A program made the translations under genes and the position numbers. Below the pieces are notes generated by a model. The model was not told where the DNA came from. It saw nothing but the letters and a program-made list of their open reading frames with translations, and did no database searches. From the NCBI GenBank assembly GCA_021823305.1, contig JAKAOE010000117.1, forward strand, positions 1 through 6,509: DNA of 6,509 nucleotides. Direction: 5' to 3'. Positions 1 through 5,221 of this stretch are shown here, piece by piece (position 1 is the stretch's first letter; each line of letters starts with the position of its first letter). The DNA comes from Acidobacteriota bacterium. GTDB taxonomy: Bacteria > Acidobacteriota > Terriglobia > Terriglobales > SCQP01.

Positions 1-205
1 TCTCGATCTCCGCCGGCCGCGCGCCGATCAGCGCCGCCACCTCCGCCCGCGCCGACTCCATGGCCGCCTTGGCAGCCTGGCCGCGCTGGTGGATTGAACT
101 GGCATTACCCAGTTCCCCCTGCAGCGCGGGCAGCATGGCCTGCAGCACCTCCGGCAGCATGGGGGCGCTGGCGTTGTTATCCAGGTAGGCGCGGCACGAG
201 GGCAC
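1..205 (-). CDS. Cysteine desulfurase (NifS/IscS family), N-terminal part, cut by the window edge
   Basis: This is the start of a PLP-dependent cysteine desulfurase, which takes sulfur from L-cysteine to give alanine and an enzyme persulfide for Fe-S cluster, tRNA or cofactor synthesis. Only 68 codons are in the window. Residues 7-15 read YLDNNASAP, matching the family's N-terminal YLDNNATTP signature. It is followed by PEVLQAMLPAL (18-28) and by GNASSIHQRGQAAK (33-46), the conserved G-N-x-S-S-x-H segment near the cofactor. A helix AMESARAEVAALIGA (48-62) follows, as in the family. The PLP lysine and the catalytic cysteine lie outside the window, so activity and subtype (IscS, NifS or SufS-like) cannot be judged. 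The start is GTG at 205; the frame has a stop at 226-224 and no other start codon between. A GGGAG Shine-Dalgarno-like stretch lies at 221-217, 11 nt upstream, which is rather far. The gene follows the VWA pair on the same strand with a 59-nt gap. Confidence 0.88.
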   Translation of the reverse strand, partial: MPSCRAYLDNNASAPMLPEVLQAMLPALQGELGNASSIHQRGQAAKAAMESARAEVAALIGARPAEIE

Positions 206-233
206 GGTTGCGGATACTCCCGCTTAGTATTAT

Positions 234-249
234 CGCGCCGTTCGGCGCG
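234..249 (-). terminator. Short perfect palindrome between the VWA gene and the cysteine desulfurase gene
   Basis: CGCGCC-GTTC-GGCGCG is a perfect 16-nt palindrome located 15 nt past the stop codon of the VWA gene. Read on the minus strand it would form a 6-7 bp GC hairpin followed by ATAATACT. The tail holds few T residues, so it is at best a weak intrinsic terminator. The same tail contains GATAAT (234-229), which resembles a -10 box, but no -35 element is visible at 16-18 nt spacing. A terminator role is inferred only from position and pairing. Confidence 0.3.
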
Positions 250-264
250 GCGTCCGGGCGGGCG

Positions 265-1233
265 TCAGCGCCCGGCGGTGGCCGCGGCGGTGTGGTAGTA
301 GCCCTTGCGGGTATCCACGATCAGATGCTTGTGCCGGCGGTCCTTCACCAGCACGCGGATGGCGCGGAATCCGTCGCCGGTCTGATTGGAGTGATAGGCG
401 AGCGTGTATTGCGCCCGGATGGCGGTGGCGACCTCGCGGGTGATGGTGTTGACCTGTGCCAGATTCTTGGGGAAGTAGGCGACGCCGCCGGTGGCGTCGG
501 CGAGGGCCTTGAGCGCGCGTTTCGCCGTCTTCTTCATGTAGCCGGTGTCGTCGGAATCCAGCAGGCCGATGCAATAGATCAACGGCGGATTCTCCGACTG
601 CACCATGCGCACGGTCTGTTCCAGGGTGTAGCGGCTAGCGTCGTCATCGCCGTCGGTGATGACCAGCAGCACGCGCTTGTCGTTCTTGGCGTTGCGGTTG
701 AGGTAATCGAGCGAGGCGATGACGGCGTCGTAGAGCGCGGTGCCGCCGCGCGATTCGATCTGCTCCAGGCCCTTCTGCAGCGTGGCGAGGCTGTTGGTGA
801 AGGGGGCGTCGAGGTAGTACTCGTCGTTGAAGTTGACGATGAACTCCTCATCCTGGGGGTTGCTGGCGCGGACGAAATTCAGGGCCGCCTTATCCACTTC
901 GGGGCGTTTGTCGCGCATGCTGCCGCTGTTGTCCACCAGGATGCCGACCGACACCGGCGCATCGGAGTGGGCGAAGTATTCGATGTGCTGGGGCACGCCG
1001 TTCTCGTAGACGGTGAAATCGGACTCGGGCAGATTGAGCACGGCGCGATGGTGGCGGTCGTAGACGCTGGCGTGCACCAGCACTTCGCCGACGTTGGCGC
1101 GGAAGGTGAACGGGGCCTGGGGCACGCGCCGCGGTTTAGCCTGCTGCGCGGCGGCGGCCACGCCGGCGAGCAGCAGCGCGACGGCCACGGCGGCCGCCCG
1201 CAGGCGGGATGCGGCGAACGCGAAGCGGTTCAC
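265..1233 (-). CDS. Secreted VWA-domain protein (VWFA-related acidobacterial family), second of a tandem pair
   Basis: A 322-residue exported protein with one von Willebrand factor A domain. Residues 1-30 form a Sec signal peptide: a basic start (MNRF...SRLR), a hydrophobic core AAAVAVALLLAGVAAAA, and likely cleavage near AAA-QQ. Residues 44-90 are a beta-rich lead-in (VLVHASVYD, DFTVYENGVPQ) characteristic of the acidobacterial VWFA-related family. The VWA domain follows, with a complete MIDAS metal site: D101-x-S103-x-S105 (DNSGSM), T165 (RGGTALYD) and D194 (ITDGDDD). The C-terminus ends in a beta segment with DTRKGYYH, the family's usual ending. The start is placed at GTG 1233, whose bases overlap the upstream TGA stop as GTGA. 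An in-frame ATG at 1323 would add 30 residues inside the upstream gene and bury the signal peptide, so I reject it. No good Shine-Dalgarno is visible, so translation is probably coupled to the upstream gene. The ligand and role are unknown; VWA domains with MIDAS usually mediate metal-dependent protein binding. Confidence 0.85.
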   Translation of the reverse strand: MNRFAFAASRLRAAAVAVALLLAGVAAAAQQAKPRRVPQAPFTFRANVGEVLVHASVYDRHHRAVLNLPESDFTVYENGVPQHIEYFAHSDAPVSVGILVDNSGSMRDKRPEVDKAALNFVRASNPQDEEFIVNFNDEYYLDAPFTNSLATLQKGLEQIESRGGTALYDAVIASLDYLNRNAKNDKRVLLVITDGDDDASRYTLEQTVRMVQSENPPLIYCIGLLDSDDTGYMKKTAKRALKALADATGGVAYFPKNLAQVNTITREVATAIRAQYTLAYHSNQTGDGFRAIRVLVKDRRHKHLIVDTRKGYYHTAAATAGR

Positions 1234-2345
1234 TGGCGAGGTCCGTAGTAGCCGGAGCGCGCCGACACGGTCAGCGGCGGCAAGCCCGGCGGTGGGTGCA
1301 GCTTGACCGTGATTTTGCGCCATTTGCCGTCCGGCCGGGTGTCGCTGGGCGCGTAGCCGAGCACGTACTGGTTGCGCAGTTCGATGCCGATCTTGGTGAC
1401 GGTGTCGGCTAGTTCGTCAACATCGTGGATTTCGAACGTCTTGCCTCCGGTGGCTTCCGTGATCTTGTCGAGCAGCGCGGGACCGGCGATCTCCTCCGGC
1501 GTGGCGCGTTCGCCCACCGGATCGTAGAGCCCGATGCCATAGATCTGCACATCCGCCTCCTGCACCACGCGCATGACGTCGCGCTCGCTGTAGCGGCTGT
1601 GGTTGTCGCCGCCGTCGGAGATGATCAGCAGCGCTTTGCGGGGATACTTGGCGTAGCGCATCTCCTCGAGCGAAAGATAGATCGCATCGAGCAGGGCGGT
1701 GCGGCCGTGGGGCTGGAGGAAGGTGACGCTGTCCTCGATCTGGTCAATGTTGCTGGTGAAGCCGCACAGCAGGCGGGGCTCGTCGGCGAAGTCCACCAGG
1801 AAGAACTGGTCCTGGGGGTTGGCGGTCTTGAAGAAGTCAATCAGCGCGTCGCGCGACTTCTGAATCTTGTCCGACATACTGCCGCTGGAGTCGAACACCA
1901 CGCCCACGGAAATCGGCGCATCCTCGCTGGAAAAGGACTCGATCTTTTGCGGTACGTTGTCTTCGTACACGCTGAAGAAGCGCTTCTGCAGCCCGGTCAC
2001 CATGCGGTTCAACGGGTCGGTGATGACCACCGGCACCAGAACCAGGTTGACGTTCTTCTTCATCAGCGGCACTTCGGGGATGCCGGGGCCGCCGGTGGGC
2101 GGCAAGGGCTTGATGAGCGGGGAGGGCGGTGGCGATTGCGGCGTGACCCCGCCCGGCACCGTGGCGGCGCTGCCCGGTGCGATATGAATCTTGGGGCCGG
2201 CCTGCTGCGGCGGCGGTTGTACGCGCTGCGCCGCCGCCGGGATGGCCAGCCCGGCCAGGCAACAGCAGGCGGCGACGAAACGGAGGCCGATGCAAGCGTG
2301 ACGCTTACGGTATCGCAACGCGGTGCCGGATTTACGGCGTGGCAT
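1230..2345 (-). CDS. Secreted VWA-domain protein (VWFA-related acidobacterial family), first of a tandem pair
   Basis: A 371-residue paralogue of the downstream protein. Residues 1-40 look like a Sec signal peptide with a long basic n-region (MPRRKSG...RYRKRH), a core rich in Ala and Leu with three adjacent Cys (27-29), and probable cleavage at AAA-Q near residue 39. The run of cysteines sits mid-core, so a lipoprotein signal is unlikely. Residues 43-95 are a Pro/Gly-rich linker absent from the paralogue. The family lead-in (NLVLVPVVITD, FFSVYEDNVPQ) precedes a VWA domain with an intact MIDAS site: D152-x-S154-x-S156 (DSSGSM), T216 (GRTALLD) and D244 (ISDGGDN). The C-terminus, SARSGYYGPRQ, is typical of the family. 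I chose ATG 2345 because it gives a sensible signal peptide. GTG 2402 in the same frame would add 19 residues and place the 2354-2377 hairpin inside the coding region. Neither start has a clear Shine-Dalgarno. The stop overlaps the next gene's GTG, implying co-expression. The function is unknown. Confidence 0.85.
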   Translation of the reverse strand: MPRRKSGTALRYRKRHACIGLRFVAACCCLAGLAIPAAAQRVQPPPQQAGPKIHIAPGSAATVPGGVTPQSPPPSPLIKPLPPTGGPGIPEVPLMKKNVNLVLVPVVITDPLNRMVTGLQKRFFSVYEDNVPQKIESFSSEDAPISVGVVFDSSGSMSDKIQKSRDALIDFFKTANPQDQFFLVDFADEPRLLCGFTSNIDQIEDSVTFLQPHGRTALLDAIYLSLEEMRYAKYPRKALLIISDGGDNHSRYSERDVMRVVQEADVQIYGIGLYDPVGERATPEEIAGPALLDKITEATGGKTFEIHDVDELADTVTKIGIELRNQYVLGYAPSDTRPDGKWRKITVKLHPPPGLPPLTVSARSGYYGPRQ

Positions 2346-2353
2346 GTGTATCG

Positions 2354-2377
2354 CGCCGGCGCGGTCGCGCGCCGGCG
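2354..2377 (-). promoter_or_regulatory. Perfect 10-bp inverted repeat in the leader of the VWA pair
   Basis: CGCCGGCGCG, a 4-nt spacer, then CGCGCCGGCG: all ten positions pair. On the minus strand it would fold in the mRNA only 8 nt before the ATG of the first VWA gene, where it could hinder ribosome entry. As DNA it could be a symmetrical protein site in the divergent intergenic region. The pairing is seen directly; any regulatory role is inferred. In DNA this GC-rich short palindromes occur by chance, but ten perfect pairs with a tetraloop is at the strong end. Confidence 0.45.
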
Positions 2378-2422
2378 AATCCCTTATCTTCGAATCTACC
2401 ACCGCGGGGCCGGGAAGGAAAG

Positions 2423-2442
2423 GCTAGCCGCGCCGTGCTAGC
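2423..2442. promoter_or_regulatory. Paired GCTAGC palindromes in the divergent intergenic region
   Basis: Two copies of the palindrome GCTAGC (2423-2428 and 2437-2442) are separated by 8 nt, with starts 14 nt apart, just upstream of the metal-exporter gene. Because each copy is its own inverse, the pair could be a twofold operator or an RNA stem with an 8-nt loop. The stretch also holds the purine run GGAAGGAAAGG (2413-2423), too far from the ATG at 2458 to be its ribosome site. No convincing -35/-10 pair is visible for either divergent gene. A role as an operator is speculative. Confidence 0.3.
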
Positions 2443-2457
2443 GTAGGCATCAATGCC

Positions 2458-3873
2458 ATGGCGAGCCAGGTTTCCAACCTTCGCGAGCACGGCAAACAGC
2501 GCGTCGCCGCCTGGTCGCTGGCCGCGGCGGTGGGGCTTTTGGCGTTCAAGCTGGTGGTTGGCCTGCATGCCAACAGCCTGGGGATCCTGGCAGAGGCGGC
2601 GCATTCCGCCCTTGACCTGTTCGCCTCGGCCTTGACCTGGATTTCGCTGCGGATCGCGGCGCGGCCGGCGGACGCCAACCATCCCTTCGGCCACGGCAAA
2701 TTCGAGAGCTTCTCCGCCCTGCTGGAGGCCGGATTGCTGGTGGCCACCGCGCTGACGATCGGCGACGCAGCATTACGGCGGTGGATGGCCGGCGCGGGCG
2801 GCGCGATGCGGCTGGACGGCTGGGCGTTTGCCGTGATGATCACGTCGATGGCGGTGGATGCGGTGCGGGCGCGCTACCTGCGGCGCGCCAGCAGCGCTTA
2901 CGGCAGCGACGCGCTGGCCGCAGACGCCCTCAACTACAGCAGCGACATCGCCACCAGCGCGGCGGTATTGCTGGGCCTGACGCTGGTGGCCGTCGGCCGG
3001 CAGTGGCGCCTGGCGTGGTTGCTGCACGCCGACGCCGCCGCGGCGCTGGTGGTAGCGGCGGCGATGGTCTGGCTGGCGCTGCGCCTGGGGCGGCGGATGG
3101 CGGGCGTGCTACTGGATGAGGCGCCTCCGGGTTTGAGCCGCGACCTACGGCAGGCGCTGCACGGCGTGGAGGGCATCGCCGCCGTGGAGAGGTTGCGGGT
3201 GCGGCGGATGGGCAGCCGCTATTTCGTGGACCTGCAATTGGCGCTGGAGCCGCCGTCCACGCTGGAGCGCGCCGGCGGCGTGCGCCAGGAGGTGGCGAAC
3301 CGGATTCTGCGGCGCCTGCCGGAGGCGGACGTCGTGGTCGAGGCCCACCCTGCGGCGCCGGAGCGGCTGGGGCCGATCGAGCGGGTGCAGGCGGTGGCGT
3401 TGCGCAACAACCAGAATATTCACGATCTTTCGATCTACCAGCTCGGCCAGGCGCTGGACGTCGAGTTTCACCTGGAGCTGCGCGAGAGCATGCCGCTGGC
3501 CGAGGCCCACGATCTGGTCAGCCGGTTGGAAGCCGAAATCCGCCGCGACGTTCCCGGCGTGCGCGAGATCGTGACCCACATCGAGCCGGAGGCGGCGGTG
3601 GGGCCGGCGGCGCTGGTGGACGCCGGGGATGTGGCGCGGCAGGTGGAGGGGCTGGCGCGCTCCGTGCCCGACCTGCTCGACTGCCACGACATCCAGGTGC
3701 GGCGCAGCAGCGGCCACCTGGCGCTGAGTTGCCACTGCAGCTTTTCCGACGCGTTGCCGGTGAACGAGGTGCATGAGCGCGTCAGCCGGCTGGAGGCCGA
3801 GATCCGGCGCGCGCTGCCGCAATTGTTCCGCATCACCATCCATCCCGAGCCGACATCGGACAATCGCCGATAA
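2458..3873 (+). CDS. CDF-family metal cation exporter with three tandem C-terminal domains
   Basis: An inner-membrane cation diffusion facilitator, which exports divalent metal ions in exchange for protons. It has 471 residues against about 300 for a typical bacterial member such as YiiP. Six transmembrane helices lie at about 18-36, 42-63, 86-104, 121-137, 154-180 and 187-210. The TM2 site is H49-S-A-L-D53. The loop D72-x-x-H75-P-F-G-H79-G-K matches the family's second metal site. The TM5 site reads N159-Y-S-S-D163, where Asn replaces the usual His. After residue 213 come three ferredoxin-like cytosolic domains: about 225-300, 305-378 and 392-465. Domain 2 keeps the metal-binding set of YiiP (H322, H338, H351, H374, E376); domain 1 has lost most of it; domain 3 has an extra Cys/His cluster (C409, H410, H420, C425, H426, C427). 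Start ATG 2458 has a weak TAGG 10 nt upstream; the nearby ATG at 2453 is in another frame. It is first in an operon with the OsmC-like gene, which overlaps its stop by one base. The substrate (Zn, Fe, Mn or other) cannot be assigned. Confidence 0.92.
   Translation: MASQVSNLREHGKQRVAAWSLAAAVGLLAFKLVVGLHANSLGILAEAAHSALDLFASALTWISLRIAARPADANHPFGHGKFESFSALLEAGLLVATALTIGDAALRRWMAGAGGAMRLDGWAFAVMITSMAVDAVRARYLRRASSAYGSDALAADALNYSSDIATSAAVLLGLTLVAVGRQWRLAWLLHADAAAALVVAAAMVWLALRLGRRMAGVLLDEAPPGLSRDLRQALHGVEGIAAVERLRVRRMGSRYFVDLQLALEPPSTLERAGGVRQEVANRILRRLPEADVVVEAHPAAPERLGPIERVQAVALRNNQNIHDLSIYQLGQALDVEFHLELRESMPLAEAHDLVSRLEAEIRRDVPGVREIVTHIEPEAAVGPAALVDAGDVARQVEGLARSVPDLLDCHDIQVRRSSGHLALSCHCSFSDALPVNEVHERVSRLEAEIRRALPQLFRITIHPEPTSDNRR
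3517..3810 (+). repeat. Internal repeat in the CDF C-terminal region (domain 2 and domain 3)
   Basis: The 30-nt stretches 3517-3546 and 3781-3810 match at 26 of 30 bases and both encode VSRLEAEIRR (residues 354-363 and 442-451). All four differences are at third codon positions and silent. The 264-nt offset (88 residues) also brings other landmarks into register, such as His-Asp at 322-323 and 410-411 and the His-x-x-Pro-type ends. This is the sign of an in-frame duplication of the C-terminal domain, maintained by selection on the protein. Confidence 0.8.
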
Positions 3874-4346
3874 TGGAAGCTGTCATGCCTACCCTCGATC
3901 CGTCCGCGCCGCCACCCGCCGCCGTGACCGCCGCCGCCGTCTGGCTCGACGGCGAGCGCTTCGTCACGACGGGCAGCAGCGGCCACGCCGTGGTGCTCGA
4001 CAGCGACCGCGCGCTCAACAGCGCTCCCGGTCCGGTGGAGATGGTGCTGCGCAGCCTGTGCGGCTGCACCGCCACCGACATGGTCATCGTGCTGCGGAAG
4101 AAGCGGCAGCCGTTCACGCGGATTGAAGTCAGCGCGGTGGCGGAGCGGGCGCCGGAGCCGCCGACGGTGCTGACCCGGATCGCCATGCGCTATCGCGTGG
4201 AGGGCGACGGCCTGGACCAGCAGGCGGTGGAGCGGGCGGCGCTGCTGTCGCACGAAAAGTATTGCAGCGTGCTGGCAATGCTGCGCAGCACGGCCACGGT
4301 CACCTACGAAGTCTCCCTGGGGCGGGCGCAGGCAGCACACTCGTGA
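3873..4346 (+). CDS. OsmC/Ohr-family thiol protein
   Basis: A 157-residue cytosolic OsmC-family protein. Members are dimeric, cysteine-based hydroperoxide reductases or redox-stress proteins. The two family cysteines are present: C65 in the helix LRSLCGCTATDMV and C131 in SHEKYCSVLAML. An additional C63 makes a C-x-C pair. The N-terminal beta-sheet region (WLDGERFVTTGSSGHAVVLD), the APGPVEMVL segment before the first Cys and the late strand TVTYEVSL fit the fold and length. It is closer to the YhfA-like OsmC branch than to classical Ohr, judged by eye. The ATG at 3873 shares its A with the TAA stop of the metal exporter (TAATG), a coupled arrangement. The alternative ATG at 3885 has GGAAG five nt upstream and would shorten the N-terminus by four residues; both are possible. 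The downstream nusB start overlaps its stop. Pairing with a metal exporter suggests a role in metal or oxidative stress, which is inference. Confidence 0.85.
   Translation: MEAVMPTLDPSAPPPAAVTAAAVWLDGERFVTTGSSGHAVVLDSDRALNSAPGPVEMVLRSLCGCTATDMVIVLRKKRQPFTRIEVSAVAERAPEPPTVLTRIAMRYRVEGDGLDQQAVERAALLSHEKYCSVLAMLRSTATVTYEVSLGRAQAAHS
3875..3879 (+). promoter_or_regulatory. Ribosome-binding site candidate that bears on the OsmC-like start
   Basis: GGAAG lies five nt before the ATG at 3885 and overlaps the first codons if translation begins at 3873. It is the only Shine-Dalgarno-like sequence close to this junction and favours the inner start, while the TAATG overlap favours the outer one. The protein differs by only four residues. 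Confidence 0.4.
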
Positions 4347-4807
4347 ACGCGCGGGGGGAGCGGCGGCCAGCCAGCGCGGCGCGCGAGGCCGCGCTGCAGA
4401 TGCAATATGCCGTGGAGATGAGCGGCCAGTCGCCGTCGGAGGTGGAGGGGTGGCACGCCGCCTCGCAACCGCTGACGCCGGCGGTCCGCGCCGCCGCCGC
4501 CGCGCTGGTGGCCGAAGCGGCGACCCAGCGCGAACGCATCGAAGCGCTGATCTCGCGCCATGCCGTCGGGTGGCGGCTCGAGCGCATCACCGCGATCGAC
4601 CGCAGCATCCTCAAACTCGCGGTGGCGGAGCTATTGCGCGGCGGGAGCAGCGCCGCAGCCGTGGTGGAGGCGGCGCTCGGGCTGGCGCGCAAGTATTCGC
4701 AGCCGGACGCGGTGCGGTTCGTGCACGCCATCCTGGACGCCATCGCCGGCGAGCTGGCGGGCGCGGCCGAAGCCGCGCCCCGGGCCCGTCCGCCGGCGTC
4801 CGCCTAG
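4343..4807 (+). CDS. nusB: Transcription antitermination factor NusB
   Basis: A 154-residue all-helical RNA-binding protein that, with NusE (ribosomal protein S10), binds boxA RNA and prevents early termination, mainly in rRNA operons. Family marks include the N-terminal SAAREAALQMQYAVEMSG (11-28; compare the ARE-x-ALQ-x-LY motif). The core is WRLERITAIDRSILKLAVAELL (77-98 region), which includes the signature I-D-R-S-I-L, then VVEAALGLARKYSQPDAVRF (107-126) and FVHAILDAIAGEL (126-138), where His stands for the commoner Asn. A Pro/Ala-rich tail follows from about 140. The GTG at 4343 overlaps the OsmC-like stop as GTGA and puts the ARE motif at the usual distance from the N-terminus; an earlier in-frame ATG at 4262 would lie deep in the preceding gene and give an unlikely extension. 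The start has only a weak AGG about 10 nt upstream, so coupled translation is likely. NusB is commonly next to riboflavin genes; here it follows a metal exporter and an OsmC protein. Confidence 0.9.
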   Translation: MNARGERRPASAAREAALQMQYAVEMSGQSPSEVEGWHAASQPLTPAVRAAAAALVAEAATQRERIEALISRHAVGWRLERITAIDRSILKLAVAELLRGGSSAAAVVEAALGLARKYSQPDAVRFVHAILDAIAGELAGAAEAAPRARPPASA

Positions 4808-4895
4808 AGCGGAGCCAGCGTGGGTGCAGCCAGCGACGGGAGGCGCGTGCGGCTGTTCCCGGCGATACGCCGCATGGCGGACGTTGGGCAGGGGT

Positions 4896-4929
4896 GCGGC
4901 AGCGCCGGATCCGCCCTAGGCGCTGCCGC
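4896..4929. terminator. 11-bp inverted repeat between the convergent nusB and sulfur-carrier genes
   Basis: GCGGCAGCGCC (4896-4906) and GGCGCTGCCGC (4919-4929) pair perfectly around a 12-nt loop. The right arm overlaps the last codons (Gly-Gly-Ser-Ala) of the minus-strand carrier gene. Its place at the meeting point of two converging transcripts suggests a bidirectional transcription end. Neither side has a T-run, so this is not a classical intrinsic terminator. The remaining gap (4808-4895) holds no gene; a smaller hairpin, CGGCG-ATA-CGCCG, lies at 4860-4872. Confidence 0.45.
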
Positions 4930-5197
4930 CGGCGATCGACGGCAGGATCAGCACATCGTCGCTGGGGGCGAACTGGTAGGCGTTGCCGCCAAGAAAACGG
5001 ATGTCCTCGTCGTTGACGTAGACGTTGAAGAACCGCCGCGGGCGCCCATCGGGCTCGCACAGGCGATCCTTCAATTCCGGGAAGCGGACGGTGAGTTCCG
5101 CGAGCAGCGCTGGGAGGGTGGCGGCGTCGCAGGCGACGGCCTCGGCGCCTTGGGTGAAGCGCTGAAGCGGAGCGGGGATGCGGACGTTGCAGGCCAT
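4916..5197 (-). CDS. MoaD/ThiS/CysO-like ubiquitin-fold sulfur carrier protein
   Basis: A 93-residue beta-grasp sulfur carrier. Such proteins are adenylated at a C-terminal Gly-Gly, turned into a thiocarboxylate, and give sulfur to a biosynthetic enzyme. The sequence FFNVYVNDEDIRFLGG (56-71) and the ending VLILPSIAGG (82-91) closely resemble, from memory, Mycobacterium tuberculosis CysO, more than MoaD or ThiS. The N-terminal strand VRIPAPLQRF (5-14) also fits. The odd point is the C-terminus: two residues, Ser92-Ala93, follow Gly90-Gly91, so the tail would need trimming before activation, as known for Pseudomonas QbsE. The stop codon (TAG, 4918-4916) is clear. ATG 5197 has a strong AGGAG seven nt upstream. 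The gene follows the threonine synthase-like gene after 24 nt on the same strand, probably one operon, which suggests that the PLP enzyme is its partner. No E1-like activating enzyme or JAMM protease is in the window. Confidence 0.87.
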   Translation of the reverse strand: MACNVRIPAPLQRFTQGAEAVACDAATLPALLAELTVRFPELKDRLCEPDGRPRRFFNVYVNDEDIRFLGGNAYQFAPSDDVLILPSIAGGSA

Positions 5198-5204
5198 GGG
5201 GGAT

Positions 5205-5209
5205 CTCCT
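5205..5209 (-). promoter_or_regulatory. Strong Shine-Dalgarno of the sulfur-carrier gene
   Basis: On the minus strand AAAAGGAGAT precedes ATG 5197; the AGGAG core (5209-5205) has a seven-nt spacer. It is the best ribosome site in the window and suggests that the small carrier is made in larger amounts than the enzyme encoded upstream. Confidence 0.75.
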
Positions 5210-5221
5210 TTTCCAATGGGT

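Noticed and set aside
229..234. GATAAT as a -10 promoter element for the cysteine desulfurase gene
   Set aside because: It is close to the consensus and well placed, but no -35-like hexamer is present at 16-18 nt, so it cannot be called from sequence alone.
94..1248. Long plus-strand open frame opposite the second VWA gene
   Set aside because: The minus strand encodes a protein with signal peptide and MIDAS motifs; the opposite frame is open only because of high GC, and its product is low-complexity with no recognisable domain.
1231..1323. ATG at 1323 as the start of the second VWA gene
   Set aside because: It would overlap the upstream gene by over 90 nt and place 30 residues before the signal peptide; GTG 1233 gives a proper signal peptide and a GTGA overlap.
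1425..2441. Long plus-strand open frame opposite the first VWA gene
   Set aside because: Same reason: it mirrors a clear VWA gene and its product is rich in Val, Ala, Gly and His without any family motif.
3145..4340. Minus-strand open frames opposite the CDF and OsmC-like genes
   Set aside because: The plus-strand products have clear family motifs and overlapping stops and starts; the antisense products do not.
4808..4915. Possible small gene or RNA in the convergent gap
   Set aside because: No open frame with a start and ribosome site, and no recognisable RNA structure beyond small GC hairpins.
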